From the NCBI RefSeq assembly GCF_009695545.1, contig NZ_VUNS01000006.1, positions 62,001 to 126,000 on the forward strand: 64,000 nt of DNA, written 5' to 3'. Positions 1 to 8,469 of this stretch are shown in pieces (within the stretch, counting starts at the first letter, position 1; every line of letters begins with the position of its first letter). Origin of the DNA: Victivallis lenta. GTDB taxonomy: Bacteria > Verrucomicrobiota > Lentisphaeria > Victivallales > Victivallaceae. The translations under genes were made by a program, and so were the position numbers. Under the pieces are notes generated by a model, which did not search any database, was not told where the DNA came from, and saw nothing but the letters and a program-made list of their open reading frames with translations.

Positions 1-483
1 CCATGCCGCGAGCTTCTCCTCGAACCGCAGCGCCGCCGCCGCCGGGCTGGTCGAGGGGAGCTGCACGATGGTGAGGCGCGCTTCCGCAAACAGCTCCGGC
101 GCGCTGCGTTTGAGCTGCGCGTGGGATTTGGTGCCGTTGCAGCCGATGAAGCCGATGCTTGGGTGCTCGGCGAGCAGCCGGGCGACCGGATTCGGCTCGA
201 TGTCCCGGATATGGACGTCGAGGCTCCCCTTCCGCCGCCCGGCCCCGATCGTGTCCCAGAGCGCCACCCCGGCGGCCTTCAGGCATTCGAGCCGGTCGTC
301 ATAGGGGAGGGACGGATCGAAATCAAGCAGCTTCCCCATGATCGGCCAGAAGGCGTTGTGTTTGTAGGCGTAATACTGCTGCTGCCGCAGCGACTCCTCC
401 CCCGGCAGCGAGCCGAGGATCAGCACCCGCGGTTTCTCGCCGACCATCGGCGGGAACGACCGTTTGAGCTCTTCCGCATTCAT
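1..483 (-). CDS. DNA-deoxyinosine glycosylase (UDG superfamily), C-terminus cut by the window edge
   Basis: The gene reads from ATG at 483 to the window edge without a stop, giving 161 codons. The product has the uracil-DNA-glycosylase-superfamily core: an N-terminal strand VLILGSLPG, then a QQQYYAYKHNAFWPIM helix region, and near the end the loop motif LPSTSPAAA. This pattern fits the hypoxanthine/deoxyinosine glycosylase family (UDG family 6), which removes deaminated adenine from DNA to begin base-excision repair. A Shine-Dalgarno AAGGAG lies just upstream. The start overlaps the stop of a short upstream ORF as ATGA. Family assignment is from motifs; the substrate is inferred from the family. 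Confidence 0.85.
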   Translation of the reverse strand, partial: MNAEELKRSFPPMVGEKPRVLILGSLPGEESLRQQQYYAYKHNAFWPIMGKLLDFDPSLPYDDRLECLKAAGVALWDTIGAGRRKGSLDVHIRDIEPNPVARLLAEHPSIGFIGCNGTKSHAQLKRSAPELFAEARLTIVQLPSTSPAAAALRFEEKLAAW

Positions 484-578
484 CGGAGCAGCTCCTTCGG
501 CCGGGCGGCCGGTTGAGCGGTTCCGGCTTTTCCGCCGGGCTGCGGGGCGCGGACGAACTGTCTGGCGAAGGCGAACAT
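480..578 (-). CDS. Possible 32-residue ORF coupled to the glycosylase
   Basis: A 33-codon ORF starts with ATG at 578 after a good Shine-Dalgarno (GGGAG, 7 nt spacing). Its TGA overlaps the glycosylase ATG as ATGA, an arrangement typical of translational coupling. The peptide begins MFAFARQFVRAPQPGG and is basic, with no recognised domain. It could be a real small protein, a leader peptide, or chance in GC-rich DNA. Confidence 0.35.
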   Translation of the reverse strand: MFAFARQFVRAPQPGGKAGTAQPAARPKELLR

Positions 579-619
579 CACAATTCTCCCGGATTCCGTT
601 TGGATTTCTTTCTGTATTT

Positions 620-648
620 AACATACATCGAACCGGATTTTTATGCAA
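620..648 (-). promoter_or_regulatory. Sigma70-like promoter for the glycosylase
   Basis: Minus strand -35 TTGCAT (648-643) and -10 TATGTT (625-620) are separated by 17 bp, upstream of the short ORF/glycosylase pair. Confidence 0.5.
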
Positions 649-656
649 ATCCACAC

Positions 657-684
657 TTGTATCGCCGCGAGATCCGGTTATATT
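657..684 (+). promoter_or_regulatory. Sigma70-like promoter for the membrane protein at 729
   Basis: TTGTAT (657-662) and TATATT (679-684) are separated by 16 bp. It diverges from the glycosylase promoter. Confidence 0.45.
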
Positions 685-728
685 GCGGATGGGGCGTTTT
701 TGCAAAAACACGATGAAAGGGGGACGGT

Positions 729-1499
729 ATGGCTGCGTTTCTTCTGCGTTCACCGGGAGTCCTGACCGGCGGCGTGCTGTTCGGTGCGTTTGCCGCCGCC
801 GCGATCGCGCCGCAGACCCGGCTCTTTTCCGGCGGTGCGTTTGCCGGGAAGTTCGGAGAACCGCTCTCCTTTGTGCCGGCGGGCGGGGCGGCGGGCCTGG
901 CGGCCGCGCTGCTTCTCCGGACGGGGAAGGGAAGACGTTTTCCGCTTTCCTGGCTGGCGGCAGCCGTGTTTCCGGCCGTGACCGGCGGATGGTTCCTCGG
1001 CGGTCTGGCCGGATGGAGCCTGGTTTTCTGGAATCCGGGCCTTCTGTCTTTCGATTACCGTTCCAGTGAAGCCGTCTATGCCGGATGGGTGGCCGGGAGT
1101 CTTGCCGGTCAGCTTTGCGGCTGGGCTTTCGCCGTGTTCGGCACTCTCCTTTCGCCGGAGCCGGAGCCGGGACGTTCGTTCCTGTCGCTGGCGTTCCCGG
1201 CCCGGAGCTTCTGGACCGATCTGGCATGGGCGGCGGTTATCGGAGAAGGGCTCCTGCTGCTGACTTGTTTTCTGAGTCCCTGCTCTTCCGGGGCGCTCTG
1301 GCGTTTTCCGCACTGGCTTGTCGCCGGGCTCGGCATTCTGGCCGGTGTCTGGATATCAGCCGGCTGGATTGCCGCTTTGGTGTTTGCCTGGTTCGGGGTG
1401 ACACGCGGCGAGGATGAGAAGCGATGCGGGCAAGTCAGGACTGTCGCGCTCATCCTGGGGATCGTTCTGATTCCGGGGGGGCTTCTGCCCGCCTTCTGA
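729..1499 (+). CDS. Hypothetical multi-pass membrane protein
   Basis: The 256-residue product is almost wholly hydrophobic, with about six membrane segments rich in Ala, Gly, Leu and Trp. Hydrophilic stretches are short; the longest is near residues 140-155 (EPEPGRS) and near the C-terminus (GEDEKRCGQ). Translation starts at ATG 729 behind a strong GAAAGGGGG. I do not recognise the family. The neighbouring genes do not suggest a function. Confidence 0.7.
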   Translation: MAAFLLRSPGVLTGGVLFGAFAAAAIAPQTRLFSGGAFAGKFGEPLSFVPAGGAAGLAAALLLRTGKGRRFPLSWLAAAVFPAVTGGWFLGGLAGWSLVFWNPGLLSFDYRSSEAVYAGWVAGSLAGQLCGWAFAVFGTLLSPEPEPGRSFLSLAFPARSFWTDLAWAAVIGEGLLLLTCFLSPCSSGALWRFPHWLVAGLGILAGVWISAGWIAALVFAWFGVTRGEDEKRCGQVRTVALILGIVLIPGGLLPAF

Positions 1500-1524
1500 A
1501 TATCCGGAATCTCGGGAGGCTGCC

Positions 1525-1791
1525 GTGAAGGATACCGGAATTCGTCTTATCGGCGGAGCCGCCTTGTTCGGAGCGGCGCTCGGGCAGGCGGCGGTCGGCG
1601 CGAATGTTTTGCCCGGGACATTGCCGGAAACCGGCTGGCCGTTGCTCCGCTTTGGTTTTTCCGGTTGTCGTCCTGCGCTTGTCTGCGTTTCTCCCGCTGT
1701 TGCTGCGTTAACCCCGATACGGCTCATTCAAGAGGTCGCGGCCAGGGTTAATGGCGCAGGCGGCGGAAGACGGCGGGGGCGCTGTGCATGA
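1525..1791 (+). CDS. Possible small hydrophobic protein
   Basis: An 88-codon frame opens with GTG at 1525 after GGGAGG, 25 nt behind the previous gene. The N-terminal half is hydrophobic (IRLIGGAALFGAALGQAAVG) and could be one membrane segment. The last 44 nt overlap the 3' end of the convergent AraC gene and encode a low-complexity RRR/GGG tail, so the true gene may be shorter or not exist. No family recognised. Confidence 0.35.
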   Translation: MKDTGIRLIGGAALFGAALGQAAVGANVLPGTLPETGWPLLRFGFSGCRPALVCVSPAVAALTPIRLIQEVAARVNGAGGGRRRGRCA

Positions 1792-2515
1792 GGCGGGAAA
1801 AGACCCGGGAGAAGTGGTAACGGTCGGCAAAGCCGCAGAGTTCCGCGATCTCCTCGATCGAGCGGTTGCTGTAATGCAGCAGCCGGCAGGCGCGTTCGAT
1901 GCGGAGCCGCCGGGAAAACTGCTGCGGGGATTCGCCGCACTCGTGGCGGAACAGCCGGACGAAACTCTCGCGGTTCAGCCCGGCGATTCGGGCGAGTTCG
2001 GCGTTGTCGGGCGGATCGGCGGGGCGTTCTTCGATGATCTTCCGGGCGCGGGCGATCCGCGGGTCCGATTCCGGCGCAAGGCGGAGCGCGCCCGGAGGTA
2101 GCCTGAGCAGCGCGGCCAGCAGCAGCGATTCGGCGATGAATGCGCGGCGGAACGCTGCTCCCGGTTCCGGCAGCAGCGCCCGGAACTCCTCCCAGCCCTC
2201 CCGCCATTCGCCGCAAAGCGGGATGCGGTGGATGCGCGGCTCCGGCATGCTCAGCCGGTCCGGCGGATTGAAGTGGATGTAATACTGGCTGAACGGCGCG
2301 GCGGCGCGCGTCGAGAAGACCAGATAGCCCGGAATGACCGTGACGGCTTCCGGCGTCAGCTCGATCCGTTCGGCGCCGCAGTCGAGCACGCCGCCCGGAA
2401 CGGGATTCCAGTAATACCGCCAGAACGGCGTGTATAGATTCGGCTGCACCCACGGGAAAATATTTTCCAGATAATGCACCAGGTGGATCTTCAATTGCGG
2501 AAATGTCATGTCCAT
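1748..2515 (-). CDS. AraC-family transcriptional regulator
   Basis: 255 residues. The N-terminal ~150 residues form a cupin-like ligand-sensing region (FWRYYWNPVPGG, then VIPGYLVFSTRAAAPFSQ). The C-terminal ~100 residues are a double helix-turn-helix of AraC type (ELARIAGLNRESFVRLFRHE, then IEEIAELCGFADRYHFSRVF). I chose ATG 2515 because GAAGGGGG lies upstream. A longer frame continues upstream but is only antisense to the rhamnosidase. The gene is divergent from the GH78 gene 111 bp away and is the likely regulator of it, responding to rhamnose or a rhamnoside (inference). Confidence 0.85.
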   Translation of the reverse strand: MDMTFPQLKIHLVHYLENIFPWVQPNLYTPFWRYYWNPVPGGVLDCGAERIELTPEAVTVIPGYLVFSTRAAAPFSQYYIHFNPPDRLSMPEPRIHRIPLCGEWREGWEEFRALLPEPGAAFRRAFIAESLLLAALLRLPPGALRLAPESDPRIARARKIIEERPADPPDNAELARIAGLNRESFVRLFRHECGESPQQFSRRLRIERACRLLHYSNRSIEEIAELCGFADRYHFSRVFSRLMHSAPAVFRRLRH

Positions 2516-2626
2516 AAGCAGAAAAATTCCCCCTTCTGCAATAAACAGATACAAATCTTCTCTTAATATCCATTCCAAATCCGCAAAAATCAAGTATCGT
2601 ATTGAAAAACAACAGGAGGAATCGAT

Positions 2627-5134
2627 ATGAGTATTTTTCATGTGACCGGTCTGCGTGCGGAGGGATTGATCGATCCGCTCGGCATCGACGTTCGGAATCC
2701 GGAACTTTCGTGGCGGCCGGGTACGGAGCAGAAGGCGTGGCGGGTCCGCGCGGCGGCCGTCGCGGCGGAGCTGGAGACAGGGCCGTATCTCTGGGATTCC
2801 GGCTGGGTCGAAGGTTCCCGCAGCCACCATCATCCGTACGGCGGCGCACCGCTGGAGAGCCGGGAGCGGGTCTTCTGGCAGGTCAGAATCCGGAACGGCC
2901 GGGATGAGCTCTCGGCTTGGAGCGAACCGGCGTTTTTCGAAGCCGGATTGCTGGAGGAGAAGGATTGGGTGTGCGTCTGGAACGGCATGCCGGGCGCCTG
3001 GTCCGGCTTCGCCCGCTATTTTCAGTCGAAATTCAACGCGCCGGAGCAGGTGAAGACCGCCCGGCTCTATATCTCCGGTCTCGGCTGGTTCGAGGCGTAC
3101 CTGAACGGCCGCCGCCTCGGCGACGCGGTGCTCGATCCGGCGCCGACCGACTGCTCGAAGAGCGTGATCTACCGCGTCTTCGACCTGGCCGGCATGCTGG
3201 CGCCGGGCGAGAACGTCCTCGCCGTCCATGCCGGCGGCGGCTGGCATGTTTCGCCGATCGTGCGCTGTCAGGTCGAACTCGACGGCGAAGTCGTCGCGAA
3301 GACCCGGCCGTTCGGATTCCTCTGCGGTCCCTCCGCGATCACCCGGAACAGCATCTACGGCGGCGAGGAGTACGACGCGCGGCTCGAGCCGGATTCCGGC
3401 TGGATGCTGCCCGGCGGTCCGGCGCTTCCGCCCGGGCGGGGCAGCTGCCGTGTCGATCCTCCCGCCGGGAAGATGCGCGGCGCGATGGCCGAACCGATCC
3501 GCGAGCTTATGGAACTGCCGGTGCGGAGCTGGCAGGCGCTGCCGGACGGCCGCTTCGTTGCGGATTTCGGGCAGAATTTCGCCGGTTACTGCCGTCTGAA
3601 GGTCAAGGCTCCGGCCGGAACCCGGATCACGCTCCGTTTCGCCGAATACTGCAATGAGGACGGCAGCGTGAATCAGGACAATCTGCTCGGCGATCACGCC
3701 GTCGACGCCTACACTGCGTGCGGCGCGGAGGAAGGCGAGGCCTGGAAGCCGCGTTTCACCTATCACGGCTTCCGCTACGTCGAGGTTGCCGGGCTGCCCG
3801 CCGCGCCGGAGGCGGAGACGCTGACCGGCATTGCGGTCGGCACCGATTGCCGCCCGGTCGGTCGTTTCCGGACCGACAACGGGCTGCTGAACCGGATCGA
3901 GACGATGGTGCAGTGGACCGAGCGCAGCAACCTGCACGGCGTCCCCACCGACTGTCCGCAGCGGACCGAGCGCATGGGCTGGCTGAACGACATGATGGCC
4001 CGCTGTGAATGTGCGCTGTTCCATTTCGACGAGGCGAATCTGCTGCGCAAATGGCTGCGCGACATCGCCGAGGCGCAGGACCCCGAAACCGGTTTCGTCC
4101 CGATGACCGCGCCGTGTCACTGGACGCCGGACAAGGTCGACCCGGTCTGCTCGAGTTTCGTCGAGTCGGCCTGGAATCTGCATCTTTACTGCGGCGAGCG
4201 CATGCTGCTGCGCGAGCTGTTTCCGAACTTCCTCGCCTGGTGCCGCTGCATGGAGAACGCGGCGGAGAACCACATCCTGATCGACGGCGGCGAAATCGGC
4301 GACTGGGTTCCGCCGGTCGAGTTCTGTCCGCCCGGCCGGTGCCGCAGCGGCCTCGTGCCGCCGGAGCTCGTCTCGACGGCGCTCTACGGCTATGCGGTGT
4401 CGCTGACCGCGAAGATTGCGGCGTTCCTCGGGGAAGAGGAGAGTGAGGCGGCCCTGAAGCTGCAGTTCGCGGCGATCCGCGACGCGTTTCACCGCCGTTT
4501 TCACCGCGGGGAGGGGCGGTACGAATCCGGTTCGCAGGCCGCTTATTGCTATGCGCTTTACTGCGGCATGGTGCCGGAGGAGCTGCGAAAGTCCGCTTTC
4601 GCTCACCTCGTCGAACGCTTCGAGGCGGACGGCCGCAAGCTGACCACCGGCAACATCGGGACGAAATACCTGCTTGAGATCCTTTCGGAGTCCGGGCGCG
4701 CCGATTTGGTGTTCGGCATGGTGAATTCGACGGAGTATCCGGGCTGGGGATACATGCTGGCCAACGGTGCGACGACGCTCTGGGAGCGTTGGGAGAAGGC
4801 GACCGGCAGCGGCATGAACTCGCACAACCACCCGATGCTCGGTTCGGTCGGCGGCTGGTTCTACAAATACCTCGCCGGCATCCGTCCGCTGCCGGATTCG
4901 GACGGCTTCGACCGCTTTGGGCTCGCCCCCTGTTTCGTGGAGGGGCTGAACGAGGTGGAGGCGCAGTACGACTCCTTCGCCGGAACGATCCGTTCCCGCT
5001 GGAAGCGGGAAGGCGACCGCATCGTGTGGGAGTTCTCCGTCCCGCCGAACTCTTGTGCCGCCGTCCGGCAGTCGGACGGCACGGTGCGGCACTACGGAGC
5101 CGGAGAGCACACCCTGGTGATTTCGAGAGCATAA
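2627..5134 (+). CDS. Alpha-L-rhamnosidase, GH78
   Basis: 835 residues. The order is an N-terminal Fn3/beta-sandwich region, the Bac_rhamnosid_N domain (FSRYFQSKF-type core with YISGLGWFEAYLNGRRLGD), a beta-domain ending VADFGQNFAGY, and an (alpha/alpha)6 barrel. Conserved active-site motifs are seen: TDCPQRTERMGWLND with Asp442, Glu448 and Asp455, and TTLWERW with Glu720. The family hydrolyses terminal alpha-L-rhamnose from glycans and glycosides by inversion. No signal peptide is present, so it probably acts in the cytoplasm on imported oligosaccharides. The start is set by an ideal AGGAGGAATCGATATG. Confidence 0.95.
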   Translation: MSIFHVTGLRAEGLIDPLGIDVRNPELSWRPGTEQKAWRVRAAAVAAELETGPYLWDSGWVEGSRSHHHPYGGAPLESRERVFWQVRIRNGRDELSAWSEPAFFEAGLLEEKDWVCVWNGMPGAWSGFARYFQSKFNAPEQVKTARLYISGLGWFEAYLNGRRLGDAVLDPAPTDCSKSVIYRVFDLAGMLAPGENVLAVHAGGGWHVSPIVRCQVELDGEVVAKTRPFGFLCGPSAITRNSIYGGEEYDARLEPDSGWMLPGGPALPPGRGSCRVDPPAGKMRGAMAEPIRELMELPVRSWQALPDGRFVADFGQNFAGYCRLKVKAPAGTRITLRFAEYCNEDGSVNQDNLLGDHAVDAYTACGAEEGEAWKPRFTYHGFRYVEVAGLPAAPEAETLTGIAVGTDCRPVGRFRTDNGLLNRIETMVQWTERSNLHGVPTDCPQRTERMGWLNDMMARCECALFHFDEANLLRKWLRDIAEAQDPETGFVPMTAPCHWTPDKVDPVCSSFVESAWNLHLYCGERMLLRELFPNFLAWCRCMENAAENHILIDGGEIGDWVPPVEFCPPGRCRSGLVPPELVSTALYGYAVSLTAKIAAFLGEEESEAALKLQFAAIRDAFHRRFHRGEGRYESGSQAAYCYALYCGMVPEELRKSAFAHLVERFEADGRKLTTGNIGTKYLLEILSESGRADLVFGMVNSTEYPGWGYMLANGATTLWERWEKATGSGMNSHNHPMLGSVGGWFYKYLAGIRPLPDSDGFDRFGLAPCFVEGLNEVEAQYDSFAGTIRSRWKREGDRIVWEFSVPPNSCAAVRQSDGTVRHYGAGEHTLVISRA

Positions 5135-5169
5135 TTGTTCCGGACTGCCGGAAAAAACAGCGAATCTTC

Positions 5170-5198
5170 TTGACACCCCCCTGCGGCAGGTTTATATT
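5170..5198 (+). promoter_or_regulatory. Strong sigma70-like promoter of the glycan-assembly operon
   Basis: A consensus TTGACA (5170-5175) and TATATT (5193-5198) are exactly 17 bp apart; transcription would start near 5205, ahead of the membrane transferase at 5250. Confidence 0.75.
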
Positions 5199-5249
5199 AT
5201 ATGATCTGTCGCAATGGATATTTTGATGGCGAAATTCGGGGAGACGAAA

Positions 5250-6757
5250 ATGATTCGCTATTTTCAGAATCGGCGAGTTGTGCTCGGTGTCGCGTTTGCC
5301 ATCGGGATCGTGGCGGTTTTTCTTTTTGTCCTGTTCAATTACAGCGTTTACCGCGACGTGGCGAACTGTTACGCCGTTCTGGCCCGTGAATTTGCCGCGG
5401 GCAATTACGCCGGGGCGTTTCATCCTTCGCTGCCGCCGCTGAATACGACGCTGGCCGGATTGCTGGCGGCGGCCGGAATAACGCCGCTGACGGCGCTTAC
5501 GCTGGTGTCCGGCGCATTTTTCATTTTGACGATTTTTCCGCTTTACGGTTTTCTGCAGCGTTTTCTTTCGCCGCTGGCGGCGGCCTGGGGATGCGTCCTG
5601 TATGTGACTGCGCCGAAGGTGATCCGCTTCGGCGGGACCGGGCTGCTGGAGTCGGCACGGAATTTTTTCATCGTCAGCGCCCTGTATTTCTTTTCCGCTG
5701 CCGCGACGGAGCGGGGTGGAAAAGTGCGTTGCTGTTCGGCGTCTCGCTCGGCGGCATGTCGCTGGCCCGCGGGGAGGGGATCGCCCTGGCCGGGCTGCTT
5801 CTCGTGCTGTTCGTCGCGGAGCTCTGGCGGAAGCACCGCGCTTCGGGGAGGTGGCGGAAATCGCTCTTCCGCCTGACCGCGATTGCTGCATTTTCGTTTC
5901 TGGCCGTGATCGCGCCGCGGCTCTGGCAGAACTACTGCGCGGTCGGTTTTCCGAGCACGGATGACCGGCTGGTGATCGGTCTCCGCCAGCGCCTGGCGAC
6001 GGGTACTCCGTACCGCGCGCCCGCCGGGAGCGCGGCTCCGCTGCGCGAACGGTTCGAGTATGCGGGCAAGGTCGCCGGGGATAACCTCCGCGGCGCATAT
6101 GAACCCTATTTCGCTCTGGCCGTGCTCGGAATCATTCTGACTGCCGCCGGAGTCCGGCGCCGGACGCTTTTCGGCGCCGCCCTGCCGCCGGGGGGCTGGC
6201 GGGCCGAGTACGGCGTCCTCGCTGCGCTCATGGCCGGGGCGTTTCTGATCTTCTTCTTTTCGGTCAGCGCCTACCGGTACTACACCGTCAACCTCATCTA
6301 TCTGATGATGTTCACCATGTATGCGCTGAGCTGGCTGCTGGAGCTTCTGAAAAGGCATCGGGCGGGATTTCTGGTTCCGGCCGGCGTCGCTCTTCTGATC
6401 TGCGGCAACTTCTGGAATGTCTGGACGTTTCTGGCGGAGGAGGAGCCGCGCCGGGAGTACGAGCTCGGCAGCTGGCTGCGTTCGCAGAGCGGGCTTTTCG
6501 CCCCGGACGGACGCAGGCCGGTCGCGTTTTCCGGCGATGTCGTCGTCTGGTACTTCACCGGGTTCGACCGAATCAACGAAATTGAGAAACCCAAGCCGGA
6601 TTTCTTCAACCGGCGCGATTACGATCTGATTATTCTGGATGCGGAGGACGGGCGGCTTGACCGGGTCCTTTCCACGCCGGATTTTGAGGAAGTTCCGGGG
6701 CCGCATCCGGATATCGCGCGGATTTTTCGGAACAGAAACAGGAGTTTTCATGAGTGA
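5250..6757 (+). pseudogene. GT39/ArnT-like membrane glycosyltransferase, frameshifted
   Basis: Two overlapping frames together make one protein of about 502 residues. The first frame (from ATG 5250 behind GGGGAG) carries the N-terminal membrane segments with YSVYRDVANCYAVLAREFAAG, the early loop typical of GT39/Dol-P-Man mannosyltransferase-like enzymes. Coding then switches frame near 5711-5719, at a GGGG run, and continues from WKSALLFGVSLGGMSLARGEG to the stop at 6757. Adding one base at the G run restores a single frame of exactly 503 codons. Such enzymes move sugars from polyprenyl carriers on the outer face of the inner membrane. This may be a true mutation or an assembly error; the rest of the downstream frame shows no decay. 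Confidence 0.8.
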
Positions 6758-7637
6758 CAGCAGTTCTTCGCTCACGGTGGTGATTCCGTGCTACAACGAG
6801 GCCGACAACATTCCCCGGGTGATCCCGGAGGTGCTGGCGTTCTGTCGGGAGCATGGCTGGCGGCTGATTCTGGTGAATGACGGTTCAAAGGACAATTCGG
6901 CCGGGCTGCTTGCCCCATATGCCTCGGAGTCGTGCCGGATTCTCACGCACCGCAGCAACCGCGGCTATGGCGCCGCGCTCAAAAGCGGCCTCGCCGCCGT
7001 GGAGACGGAGTATGCCGTCACGATCGATTCCGATGGCCAGCACGACCTGAAGGATGTCGGCCGGCTGCTGGAGCTTGCCGTGGCGAAAAACGCGGATATG
7101 GTGGTCGGCTGCCGTCCGGTGAGCGATTCCAGCCGCTACCGCCGTTGCGGAAAGTGGATTATTCGCACCTTTGCGGCCTTCCTGATCGGGCGGAAATTCC
7201 GGGATCTGAATTCCGGCATGAAGCTCTACCGCACTGATACGGTTCGAGACTATCTGCAGCTCTGCCCGGACGGAATGTCGTTCAGCGACATCATTCTGCT
7301 TCTGATCGCGAGCGACCGCCATCTGGTGCTGGAGGAGTCGATTACGATTCACCCGAGAACGGCGGGACACAGCACGATCGGGCTTCATACCGCCAAGGAG
7401 ACGCTGTTTGAAATTCTGAATATCGCGATGCTGATCCATCCGCAGCTGGTGTTTTCCCGCATCGGAACGGTTTTTCTGCTGGCGGGAGTCGCCTGGGGAA
7501 TCCGGAGTTACTGCTACACCCGCAATCTGTCGACCGGCTCCGGCATGCTGCTGGTGACCGGGTGTCTGATTTTTATGATGGGGCTTCTGGGGGAACAGGT
7601 CGCGCAGGTCCGCCGGATGCTGGCGAAGCAGAGATGA
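6750..7637 (+). CDS. GT2 glycosyltransferase, polyprenyl-phosphate sugar synthase type
   Basis: 295 residues from ATG 6750 (CAGGAG just upstream), overlapping the previous stop by 8 nt. The N-terminal domain is a GT-A fold with VVIPCYNEADNIPRVI, LVNDGSKD, the RGYGAALKSGL loop and the metal-binding TIDSDGQHD. The C-terminus has two membrane helices (VFSRIGTVFLLAGVAWGI and MLLVTGCLIFMMGLLG). This matches the dolichol-phosphate mannose synthase-like branch that loads a sugar on a lipid carrier, which would feed the GT39-like enzyme encoded just upstream. Confidence 0.88.
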   Translation: MSDSSSSLTVVIPCYNEADNIPRVIPEVLAFCREHGWRLILVNDGSKDNSAGLLAPYASESCRILTHRSNRGYGAALKSGLAAVETEYAVTIDSDGQHDLKDVGRLLELAVAKNADMVVGCRPVSDSSRYRRCGKWIIRTFAAFLIGRKFRDLNSGMKLYRTDTVRDYLQLCPDGMSFSDIILLLIASDRHLVLEESITIHPRTAGHSTIGLHTAKETLFEILNIAMLIHPQLVFSRIGTVFLLAGVAWGIRSYCYTRNLSTGSGMLLVTGCLIFMMGLLGEQVAQVRRMLAKQR

Positions 7638-7641
7638 GCGA

Positions 7642-8469
7642 ATGAAAATTTCTGTTCTGATGCCCGCTTTCAATGCGGAAATGTTTTTGCGGGAGGCGGT
7701 CGATTCGATTCTGAATCAGACCTTCGGCGACTTTGAATTCGTGATTGTCGATGACTGTTCGACCGATGCAACCCGGCAGATTCTCGAAGAATATGCCGGC
7801 CGGGACTCCCGGGTGAAACTATTCCGGAATGAGGTGAACCGGGGAATTGCCGCAACCCGGAACCGGCTGATGGCGGAAGCCTCTCCGGAGAGCGACTACT
7901 TTGCTCTGATGGACGCCGACGACATCGCGCTCCCGGAGCGGTTCGAAAAGCAGCTGGAGTACCTTGAGGCGCACCCCGAACTCGCGGCGGCGGGCAGTTC
8001 GATCTGGATCATCGATGAAGAGAGCCGCCGGATCGGCCGGCGCGACTATCCGTCCGATCCGCGCCGGATTACGGCGGCGATGATCCGGTTCAACCCGATT
8101 TCGCAGTCGAGCGTGATGATCCGCCGCTCGGCGGTCAAGGCGACCGGCCTGTACAATCCGAAGTACCGTGCGGCGAGCGATTATGATTACTGGCTCAGGA
8201 TGCAGAGCCGCTGTTCGATGGCGAATTTGCCGGAGCCGCTGATGCTGTACCGCATCAGCACGACGCAATGCAAAAGGACAAACCTGAAGCGGACGATTCT
8301 CGTTACGCTCGAGCTTCAGCGCCGTTATCTGTTCTCCCGGCGTTTTTTCTCGCCGTCGGCGGTTGTATCGCACCTGGCGAAGTATCCGCTGCTTCTGCTG
8401 CCGTCCGGGCTGATTTTCCGGCTGTTTCAGCGTCTGGCCTATAAACCGGCGGATTCCCCGCGGAAATGA
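7642..8469 (+). CDS. GT2 family glycosyltransferase
   Basis: 275 residues with a GT-A fold: ISVLMPAFNAEMFLREAVDS, IVDDCSTD, RGIAATRN and the DxD motif FALMDADDIALPERF. The middle region SDYDYWLRM is the usual acceptor/base segment of family 2. The basic, hydrophobic C-terminal stretch (KYPLLLLPSGLIFRLFQRL) may associate with the membrane. It sits 4 nt after the preceding GT2 and overlaps the flippase gene by ATGA. The likely job is adding a sugar to a lipid-linked glycan; donor and acceptor are unknown. Confidence 0.88.
   Translation: MKISVLMPAFNAEMFLREAVDSILNQTFGDFEFVIVDDCSTDATRQILEEYAGRDSRVKLFRNEVNRGIAATRNRLMAEASPESDYFALMDADDIALPERFEKQLEYLEAHPELAAAGSSIWIIDEESRRIGRRDYPSDPRRITAAMIRFNPISQSSVMIRRSAVKATGLYNPKYRAASDYDYWLRMQSRCSMANLPEPLMLYRISTTQCKRTNLKRTILVTLELQRRYLFSRRFFSPSAVVSHLAKYPLLLLPSGLIFRLFQRLAYKPADSPRK

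Noticed and set aside
1748-5176. 1142-codon minus-strand frame
   Set aside because: Only its last 255 codons form the AraC protein; the rest is antisense to the rhamnosidase with low-complexity content.
5711-5719. Programmed -1 frameshifting
   Set aside because: No X-XXY-YYZ heptamer fits the frame, and GGA to TGG re-pairing would be poor.
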